Positions 1 through 8,204 of a stretch of 64,000 nt of DNA are shown one piece after another. The notes under the pieces are model-generated. The model ran no database searches, was not told the DNA's origin, and saw only the letters and a program-made list of their open reading frames with translations. The translations under genes and the position numbers were made by a program. Location of the stretch: NCBI GenBank assembly GCA_022457155.1, contig JAJGOT010000164.1, positions 926,001 to 990,000 of the forward strand, read 5' to 3'. The first letter of the stretch is position 1; every line of letters begins with the position of its first letter. The stretch comes from Cladopsammia gracilis. Its lineage: Eukaryota; Cnidaria; Anthozoa; Scleractinia; Dendrophylliidae.

Positions 1-1259
1 ACGATAACCAGCTCATTTCCAATCTTATCGATTTTCACTTCTTCTTCTTCATAGAGAACTATCGCATGTACATTGAAGTTTGCCGCTGCATTTGCGTTTA
101 ATCGATACCTGAATATCAACTGCTTGGGATCTCTTGTCGGTTTTTCGGTTTGATAAGTCAGATCGAAATAGATCAACGGGAAAAGAGAATTGAAATTGGC
201 CAGATTCAGCTGTGTCCCTGTGTTATAATCATTTTTCCGCATTGCATAAGCCATGACATCCTGGAAAATCCTCACTTTGCTTTCACTGTCATACTCTGTT
301 TCCGGGTAGAAAACTCCGTTTCCATATTCCAGCCGGCAGTTCAACAAGGATGAATCATTATCCGCTGCATTCAGCTTGAAAGTGTCCATCAGATAGGGAT
401 TGCCTTCTGCAGGGACATCATTGGGTGGAGCGATTCTTTTCAGCCAGACAAAAATATGCCTCACATTGTCGATGCTCGCTGAGATCTGGAAGAATCCTGA
501 TGACTGCGAGGGAGCTGATTGCTGATACATTTCCCTCAGATATTTCCATTGCGTTTCTTTCAGGAATGAGCTGACAAATTTGTCATACAGAGAATCTTTG
601 GGAGTCAATCTTGGCACCCAAAGCAGAAATCGATTCAGCACAACTCTTCCATCATCAACGCCGTTTGCCATATGAATGAGTTCCTCATCATCATTCAATG
701 TCAACTCGAATTGCAGCTGCATAGGCACAAGCATCTTATCTTCCAACTCTTCGAAAAAGGAAAAACGATTCAGGGGAATGATCGTATTAGCGTTTTGAAG
801 ATCTCGAGTAATCACTCGCCGAGCTTCAAATCCAAGATTCGTATTAGCGGTTGTTGCATTAGTATCCAAATACCAGAAACTGTTCTTGGCGACTGATCTG
901 CTGAAGTCGTCGGAGTATTCCAGCAAATTCTTTGTGAAACAGACTTTATGCAGATTATCAGTATCATAAATAATCTTTCCTGCAGATTTAATCGTCAGGT
1001 GTTTAATCAGGGAATGAGCCCCATTGATTACGGTTATTCTTTCAGCGTCATATGCCGCTCCATCTGCTAATTTCTGGAGCTGAAATTGCACCTCGAAATA
1101 AGCGTTATACCAATCATAGAATGCGGATCGGTCATTTATTGTGAATTTATAACCATTTTTTTGTTGATGTTGAGCATTAGCTGGAGCTCGGATTGTGTCA
1201 TCCAGCTGGAAGCGCACTAATTCATTTCTTTGAAGATATTCATTCGATCGAAAAGCCAT
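1..1259 (-). CDS. Major capsid protein (double jelly-roll, hexon-like), 3' end just outside window
   Basis: Reading leftward from the ATG at 1257-1259 the frame stays open for 419 codons to the window edge; comparison with the second copy, which ends ...GNELVIV then stop, implies only the last codon and the stop are missing. It begins MAFRSNEYLQRNELVRFQLDD and is rich in beta-type hydrophobic alternation. By family knowledge, Polinton/adintovirus major capsid proteins are double jelly-roll proteins that form pseudo-hexameric capsomers; I assign this one by its position beside the penton-like gene and its length. The start is preceded by TTTAAAATG. It is the first gene of a leftward structural block. 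The homologue at 34131-36685 is interrupted by an insertion. The fold is inferred, not seen. Confidence 0.8.
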   Translation of the reverse strand, partial: MAFRSNEYLQRNELVRFQLDDTIRAPANAQHQQKNGYKFTINDRSAFYDWYNAYFEVQFQLQKLADGAAYDAERITVINGAHSLIKHLTIKSAGKIIYDTDNLHKVCFTKNLLEYSDDFSRSVAKNSFWYLDTNATTANTNLGFEARRVITRDLQNANTIIPLNRFSFFEELEDKMLVPMQLQFELTLNDDEELIHMANGVDDGRVVLNRFLLWVPRLTPKDSLYDKFVSSFLKETQWKYLREMYQQSAPSQSSGFFQISASIDNVRHIFVWLKRIAPPNDVPAEGNPYLMDTFKLNAADNDSSLLNCRLEYGNGVFYPETEYDSESKVRIFQDVMAYAMRKNDYNTGTQLNLANFNSLFPLIYFDLTYQTEKPTRDPKQLIFRYRLNANAAANFNVHAIVLYEEEEVKIDKIGNELVI

Positions 1260-1320
1260 TTTAAATCATTTTTTTCTTTTTCGAATTCCTTGCCCAGAGA
1301 TCAACCTGTTCAATATGGCA

Positions 1321-1671
1321 TCAGAACTTTCTCCGGAGGTTGACGCAGGGGCTGATTGTGGTCGAGCTAGCTTCGCTCGCTGGTGGCTTTGTTTTGCCTG
1401 ATGGCTTCCCCTTTCTCATATTTCCCAGCTTTTTCATGATCAAATCACCAGATTTTTCAACTGCTTTTTTGCCGAGTTTATCCCCAGCGTGAGAAATTCC
1501 TGATTCCAATGCTTTTTTCGCAATGGGTTTCGCGAATTTATTGAAGACGACTGATGCGACCTTCCTCATTGGTTTGAAAATATTGTCCACAATGACACCT
1601 GTTCCTTTGTGCCGGAAGACAAACCGCCCCAGCTGGGGGTGGAAAAAACGAGAGAATTCATAACTTTTCAT
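1321..1671 (-). CDS. Small basic virion protein candidate (116 aa)
   Basis: Short lysine-rich protein, starting MKSYEFSRFFHP, with an amphipathic central stretch containing GVIVDNIFKPMRKVAS and repeated AKPIAKKALESG-type helices. Such small basic proteins in Polintons and adenoviruses usually sit in the virion core or link genome to capsid; that role is inference from size, charge and position between the capsid and penton genes. Its ATG overlaps the penton gene's stop region (1668-1671) and is preceded by AATAAAATG. The C-terminal part covers a GCTTCGCTCGC motif of the dispersed repeat family, encoding a SEAS-type insert. The copy at 36749-37090 has a stop at codon 13. Confidence 0.6.
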   Translation of the reverse strand: MKSYEFSRFFHPQLGRFVFRHKGTGVIVDNIFKPMRKVASVVFNKFAKPIAKKALESGISHAGDKLGKKAVEKSGDLIMKKLGNMRKGKPSGKTKPPASEASSTTISPCVNLRRKF

Positions 1672-2444
1672 TTTATTTGTTTTTTCAAGATAAGCGAGAA
1701 TGCTGTATCAGCTCCATTCAAATCAACAACCCGCCTTTTCCCATCAGTGATCCAGATCCGAATGGAGCTTATTCTGTTTTTATTCACAGGGCTGAACATC
1801 ACTCTCATGGGTTCCAAAGTGAAACTATAGGAGGCCTGCAGAACAGATGTTGAAAAGGAGAAGATGATATCACTCTCTTCCCCATCCACAAGCGAATCAC
1901 TTGTGAGATCGCAATGAACGTTCAACATATCAGTATCTTGACTGAGGTTTGGAACTCTGGGGCCAATGTTGACTTTGTCTTTCAGAATCTTTTTATCGAA
2001 ACCAACGAGATCGCCAAAGTTGGATTTCTCGAGATCAAGTTGCCAGTTTGCTTCCAGCGTGATTGTTACTCTGAAAGTTGTGGGAGAGAAAGCAAGATTG
2101 ATTGGGAATTTTTCATTCTTTCCTGGGGTGGATCCTGCGAGGGGGCCTGTTGCGTTTCGAATTGCCGCATTCAAAGTGGAATAATCCCAAACCCCAGCGG
2201 GAAAGGTGATATCGGAAAATGTTTTCCCACCGTCAGAGCTGAATCTGATCAGCTGATTTTTCAATGCCGCATTGATGTTATACCACGTAAAACTCATATT
2301 GATAATTCTGTTCAACCCAACAACATATTGGGAATTTGGATCCAAAATAATGGGTCGATTGAATTTTGTTGTGAAATTTTCTGGTTTGTTTCCCCCAGTC
2401 TTGACGGAAAAGGATGACAGGACAATTTCTCTTTCGATTTCCAT
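1668..2444 (-). CDS. Penton-like minor capsid protein (single jelly-roll)
   Basis: 258 residues from the ATG at 2442-2444 (MEIEREIVLSSFS). An in-frame upstream ATG at 2480 exists, but the downstream one follows CCCTAAAATGG, the start context shared by other viral genes here, and the same methionine is kept in the second element. The protein has the pattern I associate with penton/minor capsid proteins of Polintons: LDPNSQYVVGLNRIINMSF near the N-terminus, VNIGPRVPNLSQDTDMLNVH in the middle and ITDGKRRVVDLNGADTAFS at the end. Such proteins form the vertex pentamers. It follows the PPxY gene with its ATG 2 bases past that gene's stop, so the stop TAA is part of the start motif. The homologue is 37087-37854. 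Confidence 0.75.
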   Translation of the reverse strand: MEIEREIVLSSFSVKTGGNKPENFTTKFNRPIILDPNSQYVVGLNRIINMSFTWYNINAALKNQLIRFSSDGGKTFSDITFPAGVWDYSTLNAAIRNATGPLAGSTPGKNEKFPINLAFSPTTFRVTITLEANWQLDLEKSNFGDLVGFDKKILKDKVNIGPRVPNLSQDTDMLNVHCDLTSDSLVDGEESDIIFSFSTSVLQASYSFTLEPMRVMFSPVNKNRISSIRIWITDGKRRVVDLNGADTAFSLILKKQIK

Positions 2445-2445
2445 T

Positions 2446-3450
2446 TTAGGGCTTGAAATACTTTCTGAAGAGCTTCTCATGCTGGGAACGATTGATGACG
2501 TTTTCTTTCAGGAGAAGATCGAGAATGCCAACTCCAGTGTTTCTGATCTCCTGATTCGTATTCCCAGCAAGAATGGAGCCAGAGATGACCTCAAGTTTCT
2601 GGAGGAGATCTGCGGGGTTGGAGAAAAAACGGATGGATCCACCTTTTTTTCTTTTTTTCAACCCCCAACCCGTCTTCTTCTTTTCCTCCATCATCTTTCC
2701 CCCTTTTTCATAATAATGATCTATGTATTCAGTCAGAACTCGGGCTGCGCGATCTATCCTTTGATGTTGCAACTTCTTTTGCTCTTCCGTTATTTCCCCT
2801 CTTTTGAATTTTTTGGACCAGGATGATTTGTAACCTTTCAACTGATTTCTGCGGAATCTTGCTATGTTCACAAGATCAGTGAGATACTGGATTTTCCTCG
2901 CTGTTGAAACATTTTCCCTGAGAGTTTTCTCCGCAGTATCATAATCCGTGAGGTTCAGGTCTCTCAATATCTGATTGGCTTTATTTTCACTTTCATCTTC
3001 CTCTTCATCACTCGGCGCAAGAGCATAATCGGGAGAGTCGTCTTCTTCATATTCAGGTGGATCTTCCCCCATCTCTTGCACAACTTCTTCATATGTTGGA
3101 GGAGGAGGAGGAGCTGCTGGAATTTGCTTCTTTGTTTGGGATGGAACGGCCTCATCAAACAAACCAGCCACATCCATCTCTTCAAATGGATCGACTTCGG
3201 GGAGATAATCAATCTCCGCCGGTTTGGCTTTTCCAACTTTCTTTTTCCGGGGAAGTGGCCGAAGCGGCCCCAAATTCGACTCAATCACCTCATCCAGTTT
3301 CGATGTGATGGGTTTGAATGTTTTTTCAAGTCCGATTTGACTTGTCTCTTCGCCCAACTTTTTCTGGGTGATAGCATTGTGAACAAAGTTGATTTTTTTC
3401 CCCAAAGCAGATTTGCTTTTGGCCATTTCTTGCCATTTCAATAAACTCAT
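2446..3450 (-). CDS. Conserved virion-associated protein with two PPxY motifs
   Basis: 334 residues from MSLLKWQEM at 3450 (preceded by ATATAAAATG). Layout: conserved basic/hydrophobic N-terminus (1-60), basic patch PRKKKVGKAK (about 68-77), an acidic proline-rich middle with PPTY (117-120) and PPEY (131-134), a charged helical region, and a conserved C-terminal domain around GSILAGNTNQEIRNTGVGIL. PPxY motifs are known ligands of WW domains in Nedd4-type ubiquitin ligases and occur in adenovirus protein VI and retroviral Gag, where they serve trafficking or budding. A comparable role is inferred from the conserved pairing of motifs in the second copy (PPSY, PPAY) despite divergence around them. 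The protein family is otherwise unknown to me. Confidence 0.6.
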   Translation of the reverse strand: MSLLKWQEMAKSKSALGKKINFVHNAITQKKLGEETSQIGLEKTFKPITSKLDEVIESNLGPLRPLPRKKKVGKAKPAEIDYLPEVDPFEEMDVAGLFDEAVPSQTKKQIPAAPPPPPTYEEVVQEMGEDPPEYEEDDSPDYALAPSDEEEDESENKANQILRDLNLTDYDTAEKTLRENVSTARKIQYLTDLVNIARFRRNQLKGYKSSWSKKFKRGEITEEQKKLQHQRIDRAARVLTEYIDHYYEKGGKMMEEKKKTGWGLKKRKKGGSIRFFSNPADLLQKLEVISGSILAGNTNQEIRNTGVGILDLLLKENVINRSQHEKLFRKYFKP

Positions 3451-3515
3451 TTTATATCCCAGAAACATGAATTTGGATGAAGAACAAGATGTAGAACGTC
3501 ATGTTCATTAATAAA
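3451..3515. promoter_or_regulatory. Divergent promoter between PPxY gene and ATPase
   Basis: Only 65 bases separate the two outward-facing start codons. Both starts carry the same edge: ATATAAAATG on the minus strand and AATAAAATG on the plus strand. A near-perfect dyad GAACGTCATGTTC lies at 3494-3506, preceded by GAACAAGATGT. The same dyad occurs twice in the second element (38890-38902 and 38914-38926). A shared bidirectional control element is inferred. Confidence 0.5.
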
Positions 3516-4148
3516 ATGAAGATTCCAAATTATGATTGTCAGGATCCAATCACAAATTTCAAACAACTTCACCCTTTCATGCCGGATCGAACTTTCAGAA
3601 TGTTGATCTGTGGCCCTTCAGGATCGGGGAAAACAAATGTTCTCCTGGATATGATTTTTCGCCTGCTCTTCTACGATAAAATCTTCCTCTATGCGAAAAA
3701 TCTTGACCAAACCAAATATCAGCATCTGCTGAAAACGTTTCGCCCAATCAGCAAAGAAGCGGGGTATGACGTCGTGGAAGCATCCCCGGATGAAATCATC
3801 CCAGTTTCTGAATTGTCAGGGGAGAATCAAAAGCTGGTTGTTTTCGATGATTTTGTTTCCGAAAAAAACCAAAAGCCATTGATTGATTATTTCATTCAGG
3901 GCAGGCACAAGAAATGTTCTGTTATTTATCTTTCGCAAAGTTATTTCGGAACACCAAAAGATATCCGCCTGAATTGCTCGCATTTTTGCATCTTCGAATT
4001 CCCAAGCAACAAAGAAATTACGGCGATCTGCAGGGAGAACAATGTCAGCAAAGAAGATTATCGGAAAGCAACGCATGATCCGTTCTCTTTCCTGTATGTG
4101 GATAAGCCGAGGAAATTCATTGCCAAAAACTTTGATGAAAGCATTTAA
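3516..4148 (+). CDS. A32-like FtsK/HerA-type genome-packaging ATPase
   Basis: 210 residues from MKIPNYDCQD at 3516, chosen over the ATG at 3501 because it is preceded by AATAAAATG and the same start exists in the second copy. Walker A is GPSGSGKT at residues 33-40; Walker B is LVVFDD at about 107-112; YLSQSYFGTP further on fits the sensor region of this family. In NCLDVs, adintoviruses and Polintons this enzyme pumps DNA into the capsid. It sits directly between the divergent structural genes and the fibre gene, whose ATG is 2 bases after its stop. The frame is intact here but broken in the second element at about 39395. Confidence 0.9.
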   Translation: MKIPNYDCQDPITNFKQLHPFMPDRTFRMLICGPSGSGKTNVLLDMIFRLLFYDKIFLYAKNLDQTKYQHLLKTFRPISKEAGYDVVEASPDEIIPVSELSGENQKLVVFDDFVSEKNQKPLIDYFIQGRHKKCSVIYLSQSYFGTPKDIRLNCSHFCIFEFPSNKEITAICRENNVSKEDYRKATHDPFSFLYVDKPRKFIAKNFDESI

Positions 4149-4149
4149 A

Positions 4150-5961
4150 ATGAGTTATTCAAATGGATTGCTGTCTGAAACAAGCAACTTCCAGGGAGGA
4201 CGAGATGGAAAAGATGGATTGCCAGGAGTTGGTTTCAAGCTGACGCCAGCAGGGGACTTCGACCTGCAAAGGAAACGCCTGACCAATATCGCTGAAGGAA
4301 CGGGGAATTCGGATGCAGTCACAAAGCACCAAGTTGACACGCTTGCAACGCAATTGCGGGCAGATTCTCTCCAGGTGGATGGTTCCTCGCATATGACTGG
4401 GGATCTTGATCTCAGGGGGCAAAAACTCATCAACCCCGGGGAAATAGAAATGAATCGCAAATTGATCGTCAATCTGGACACGGATGAAAACCAGGATTTG
4501 TCAGCGGTGAATATGGTCACTCTGAAAAAATTCCACCCTGATGTATCAACTCATGAAGTCACGAAGGATATTGATTTGAAAGAACTTTTCAACGTGAAAA
4601 ACTCAAAACAGCAAACATGGCATGATTTGGGAGCGCATTATAACAACCTGGTTTCTTATAATGACACCAAAAATATCTTTCTCAGCCGCAAAGAGACGTT
4701 TCCAATGGAGACGGCTTTGGATATGGGAAATCACACCATTTTTAACGTGAAAGATCCCGAAGTTGCCGATCAGGGCGCAAATATGCGATATGTGGATGCC
4801 CAATCCGCGAAAAAGCTTTCGTTGGAAGGTGGAACAATGACCGGAAACCTGGATATGAACTCGCAACAAATCAACAATATTGCAACGCCAACTCTGAAGC
4901 GACAACCCACGCCAAAATCTTATGTGGATAACCAGATAGGAGGTGTGGTAGCCCACACGATGGAATTAGAAGAGAAACTTAAAGAATATGTCAATGAATC
5001 GCATATCACGTCAACCTCTCACCCAAAGGACGTATTCCGCTATCTGATGGAAAATGTGGATGAATCCAGCTCTGAACATCATATGACAGTGACTGGGATA
5101 AGTGATTTTCCAGATTCGCCGCATCATTTCAACAAGAAGGCTTATGATTTGGAAATCACAAAAGATCTTTTAAATGAATACTCTGGGAGACTTGGATTCA
5201 ATATGTTCAAACTCCCAGAGGGAGAATACACCGTGTGCGTGGAATTCTTCCCCGCGTCAATGGATGGCGTGAGCGTCAACGTTGTGAGCACAAGTCTGAA
5301 TATCAACCAACAATCAACTAAGAAGTTTTCGGGGTATTCCAGATCCATCATCCACATGCACAAATGGAGGATTTCCCCACCTGAATTTATTTTCCTGGAT
5401 TTGAAATGGCGAGGCACTGCCGAGTCAGCCGAAAAAGGAAATGCAAATCTGATCATATATGGCATTGCTGGTTCCCAACCTGATGTTGAAAGCAGCGTCT
5501 TCGATTCCCCTTTCGTTTTCCAAGCGGGGAAGATGGTCATGGAGGCTGACTTGGATTTGAATGGCCACAACTTGTTGAATTTGCCGCTTCGCCCGTCAAA
5601 ACACTTCATTTTTGCAAGATTTGTGAAAGGAAAACACGGTGATTGTTTGATCTTCCCAAATGAAGAGGAAGATGAAACAAATTATTGGCAACAATTTGGA
5701 TCTGACTTCCGGATTTTGAATGTCACGGTTTTCATTCTTCAACGCGGTTCCACCCCAGTGAGTGGAGCAACCATCATCATGACAAGTGTTGTTCAAGGAG
5801 ATAGCATCACTCGGAACGCAGTCAGACCTTCCACCAATTCATTTGGTTCACTGCAGTTCACCTTCAATCTCCATGTTGGGCAGGAAGAAGCTTTCTATCT
5901 GGCTCTCTCGGATGGAAATGCCATTCAAAGAGCAAAAGCGACAATTCTGATTGAAAAATGA
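4150..5961 (+). CDS. Fibre-like protein: collagen-type stalk, phage-tail-type repeats, C-terminal tip domain
   Basis: 603 residues starting MSYSNGLLSE at 4150, just after the ATPase stop, in the context ATTTAAAATG. Residues about 17-28 are collagen-like Gly-x-y (GRDGKDGLPGVG). They are followed by repeats of the type seen in trimeric phage tail fibres: MTGDLDLRGQKLINPG, GGTMTGNLDMNSQQINNI, each with a nearby AVTKHQVD or PKSYVD element. The middle to C-terminal region is beta-rich. The last 120 residues or so, from about 5594 on, have no similarity to the same place in the second element although everything before is closely matched. A role in host attachment as a trimeric spike is inferred from this architecture; the tip would be the receptor-facing part. 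Confidence 0.7.
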   Translation: MSYSNGLLSETSNFQGGRDGKDGLPGVGFKLTPAGDFDLQRKRLTNIAEGTGNSDAVTKHQVDTLATQLRADSLQVDGSSHMTGDLDLRGQKLINPGEIEMNRKLIVNLDTDENQDLSAVNMVTLKKFHPDVSTHEVTKDIDLKELFNVKNSKQQTWHDLGAHYNNLVSYNDTKNIFLSRKETFPMETALDMGNHTIFNVKDPEVADQGANMRYVDAQSAKKLSLEGGTMTGNLDMNSQQINNIATPTLKRQPTPKSYVDNQIGGVVAHTMELEEKLKEYVNESHITSTSHPKDVFRYLMENVDESSSEHHMTVTGISDFPDSPHHFNKKAYDLEITKDLLNEYSGRLGFNMFKLPEGEYTVCVEFFPASMDGVSVNVVSTSLNINQQSTKKFSGYSRSIIHMHKWRISPPEFIFLDLKWRGTAESAEKGNANLIIYGIAGSQPDVESSVFDSPFVFQAGKMVMEADLDLNGHNLLNLPLRPSKHFIFARFVKGKHGDCLIFPNEEEDETNYWQQFGSDFRILNVTVFILQRGSTPVSGATIIMTSVVQGDSITRNAVRPSTNSFGSLQFTFNLHVGQEEAFYLALSDGNAIQRAKATILIEK

Positions 5962-5975
5962 TTTCTCCCTGAAAA

Positions 5976-6497
5976 ATGGGAGCAAGCGAGCGAAGCGAGC
6001 CGAGCCGCGCGAAGCGAAAACAAAGCATTTTTGCTTTCAATCACATCAACCCCGCAATTCGGGAAGAAGAACTGGAAGAGATCAAAAAACTTTTTCGATT
6101 TTATCACAAAAGATTTTGGTGCCTCAAACGAGCGCATGGTCGATTCAAGAAAATGAATCTGCTCCTGAATTTGACCTCTTCCGGCCTGGTTGCAATCGGG
6201 ACGATTGCTGGAGCCGCGACTTTGAACCCAATCGTTTTGGGAGTGATTTCAGGAGCGGGATTAGTTTTGAAAACCGCGAATGAAATGAAGAATCTGAAAA
6301 GCAAAATTGAGATGGCGAAATTCGCTTTCACCACCTATGAAAAAACATTGAGTGATTTGCGCTTCGCTTTGCGGGGAGGAAATTTTGATCGAGCTGAATT
6401 TTTGTTTTCAATGGAAGCGATTGATGGGATTGTGATTGATTTGGGGTTGGATTTGGAAAAGTTTGAAGCTGAATGGGAGAAAAAATTTGAGGGTTGA
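5976..6497 (+). CDS. Conserved protein with glycine-rich hydrophobic hairpin
   Basis: 173 residues, start at 5976. The first 15 residues are low-complexity (SERSEPSR) from the GAGCGAAGCGAGC repeat and are not conserved. From KQSIFAFNHI on the protein matches the copy at 41240-41740. A central stretch, IGTIAGAATLNPIVLGVISG, is strongly hydrophobic with Gly/Ala spacing, flanked by charged helices; this suggests a membrane-inserting hairpin or a glycine-zipper helix pair. The C-terminal half (EKTLSDLRFAL, IDGIVIDLGLDLEKFE) looks like an amphipathic helical bundle. I do not recognise the family. Position after the fibre suggests a virion or entry-associated part, but this is a guess. Confidence 0.5.
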   Translation: MGASERSEPSRAKRKQSIFAFNHINPAIREEELEEIKKLFRFYHKRFWCLKRAHGRFKKMNLLLNLTSSGLVAIGTIAGAATLNPIVLGVISGAGLVLKTANEMKNLKSKIEMAKFAFTTYEKTLSDLRFALRGGNFDRAEFLFSMEAIDGIVIDLGLDLEKFEAEWEKKFEG

Positions 6498-6533
6498 ATT
6501 TTCATTTCCCGGAAATGAAAAATCAGGGGAAAA

Positions 6534-7109
6534 TCACTTGAATTTCCTGATTTTATTGAATATGTCAACGTGAAATGTTCTTTCATTTTTCCTCAAAGAT
6601 GCGACCATTTGAATTAGTTTCAAGGGTTGAAAATCTTTTTTCCCAATTTTTTCCTCCAGGACTATTCGGGCTTGATCTCGGTTCACCTGAAAAGCCACCC
6701 TGCAGATGATGGAAATGATTTTGATCAAGCAAACGGTTTCACCATTGTATTGGCATTCTTTTTTCTTCCAGTCCAATTCGAGATCTTCATCCGCGAATAA
6801 ATTATTCGCAATCATTCGACAAAGTTCATCAAAAGATGAAACAGCGATCTTGAATTTTTCAAACCATTCCTCATCCATTGGGAGTGAAGAAAAATCGCAA
6901 GAAAGTTGTGAATCTTCCGCTTTTGGTTCGCCGAGGAAGAATTTTTTCTTGTCCGACCTCCGGGTGATGGTTGAGTTTTCTTTTTTCAATGCATTTGTGA
7001 TTGCGCAATTTGAGATTCCATATTCTTTTGCCGCTGAATTGATGGAAGTGAAATTTTTGGTTTTTTTCCCATCGGAGATTGAAAAATGCGTTGGTGCTGG
7101 CTTCGACAT
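6534..7109 (-). CDS. NUMOD1-like helix-turn-helix protein
   Basis: 191 residues. The N-terminal 60 residues contain FTSINSAAKEYGISNCAITN followed by a basic ITRRSDKKKFFL, the pattern of NUMOD1/IENR-type DNA-binding modules found in homing endonucleases and phage or viral regulators. The rest (a helical domain with DELCRMIANNLFADEDLELD and IISIICRVAFQVNRDQARIV) has no family I can name. No nuclease motif is visible, so a DNA-binding regulator is more likely than a homing enzyme. It is convergent with the preceding gene. The syntenic gene in element 2 (41770-43111) has several such modules plus a proline-rich region. Confidence 0.5.
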   Translation of the reverse strand: MSKPAPTHFSISDGKKTKNFTSINSAAKEYGISNCAITNALKKENSTITRRSDKKKFFLGEPKAEDSQLSCDFSSLPMDEEWFEKFKIAVSSFDELCRMIANNLFADEDLELDWKKKECQYNGETVCLIKIISIICRVAFQVNRDQARIVLEEKIGKKDFQPLKLIQMVASLRKNERTFHVDIFNKIRKFK

Positions 7110-7138
7110 TTTCTTTGGAGAAAAAAAGGAAATAAAAA

Positions 7139-8190
7139 ATTAAAATCCCATTTTATCTGGATAAAACTCAATTTTAACCAATCATTTCTCCAATTTAGTT
7201 AACTGTGTTTTAGATGAAATGGGCAGAAAGTTTTCTTGAATTGCCATTTTCCGCTGATTTTCAGCGAAAGATTTTCATCCCGGAGTGATTTTCATCTCAA
7301 AATCCGTTTTCAGGGAGATTTTTCATCCCAAATCCATTTTTGTGGGCGTTTTTTCGTTCTGAAATCTATTTTTTGGGGAGATTTTTCATCCCCCCCCCCC
7401 CGGACATCCCTTCATTTATTAAATCTGGAAAAAAAATTTGGAAAAAAATTTTCCTCCAAATAATATGGGAGGAATTCTCCGGAGGAAATTTCATTCCAAA
7501 ATCAGTTTCCGGAGGATTTCATTTTCATTTTCCGGAGGGATTTCAATTCAAATTCTGGAGGGGTTTTCATTTTCCGGAGGCATTTTCATTTTTCTGGAAG
7601 GCATTTTCTGCTCCAGAAAAATCCATTTTTCCGGAGGCATTTTCTGCTCCAGAAAAACTCATTTTTTTCCGGAGGGATTTCATTTTCATTTTCCGGAGGG
7701 ATTTCATTTTCATTTTCCGGAGGAATGTCAAATTCAAATTCTGGGGGGGGTTTCATTTTCCGGAGGCATTTTCATTTTCATTTTCCGGAGGGATTTCATT
7801 TTCATTTTCCGGAGGGATTCCAAAATTCAACAGTTTTTATGCTGAGAAAAAGAGGAAATAACACATTAAAATCCCATTTTATCTGGATAAAACTCAATTT
7901 TAGCCAATCATTTCTCCAATTTAGTTAACTGAGTTTTAGCTGACATGGGCAGAAAAATTTCTTGGCTTTGAATTTTCCGCTGATTTTCAGCGGAAGATTT
8001 TCAAACCCCGGAGAGATTTTCAATCCCCGGAGGATTTTCATCCCAAAATCCGTTTTTGGGGGTGATTTTTCATCACAAAATCCGTTTGGGGAGATTTTTC
8101 ATCCCCAGACATCCCTTCATTTATTAAATTTGGAAAAAAAATTTGGAAAAAAATTTTCCTCCAAATAATATGGGAGGAATGCTCCGGCGA
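7139..8190. repeat. Tandem duplication of a ~0.3 kb noncoding segment
   Basis: Sequence starting ATTAAAATCCCATTTTATC at 7139 recurs at 7864. Both copies run through CCAATCATTTCTCCAATTTA, a TTTTCCGCTGATTTTCAGCG stretch and a downstream CATCCCTTCATTTATTAAAT (about 7405 and 8108), ending near AATATGGGAGGAAT (7465 and 8170). The spacing is about 705-725 bases. The segment between them holds the CCGGAGG repeats. No protein is supported here. Confidence 0.8.
7480..7830. repeat. CCGGAGG-containing short tandem repeats
   Basis: More than ten irregular copies of TTTTCCGGAGGGATTTCATT and variants (GGAGGCATTTTC, GGAGGAATG) follow one another. Two TTTTCTGCTCCAGAAAAA units appear at about 7605 and 7645, linking this block to the array from 8205. 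The apparent open frames through it are products of repeat periodicity. Confidence 0.75.
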
Positions 8191-8204
8191 ATTCAGGGGG
8201 TCAA

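Noticed and set aside
1914..2417. 167-codon plus-strand open frame opposite the penton gene
   Set aside because: Antisense to a conserved capsid gene, and the equivalent in element 2 merely mirrors the conserved protein.
7340..7861. Phe/Ser/Gly-rich plus-strand frames of 135-173 codons
   Set aside because: Translations of the TTTTCATTTTCCGGAGG repeats; all three frames look alike.
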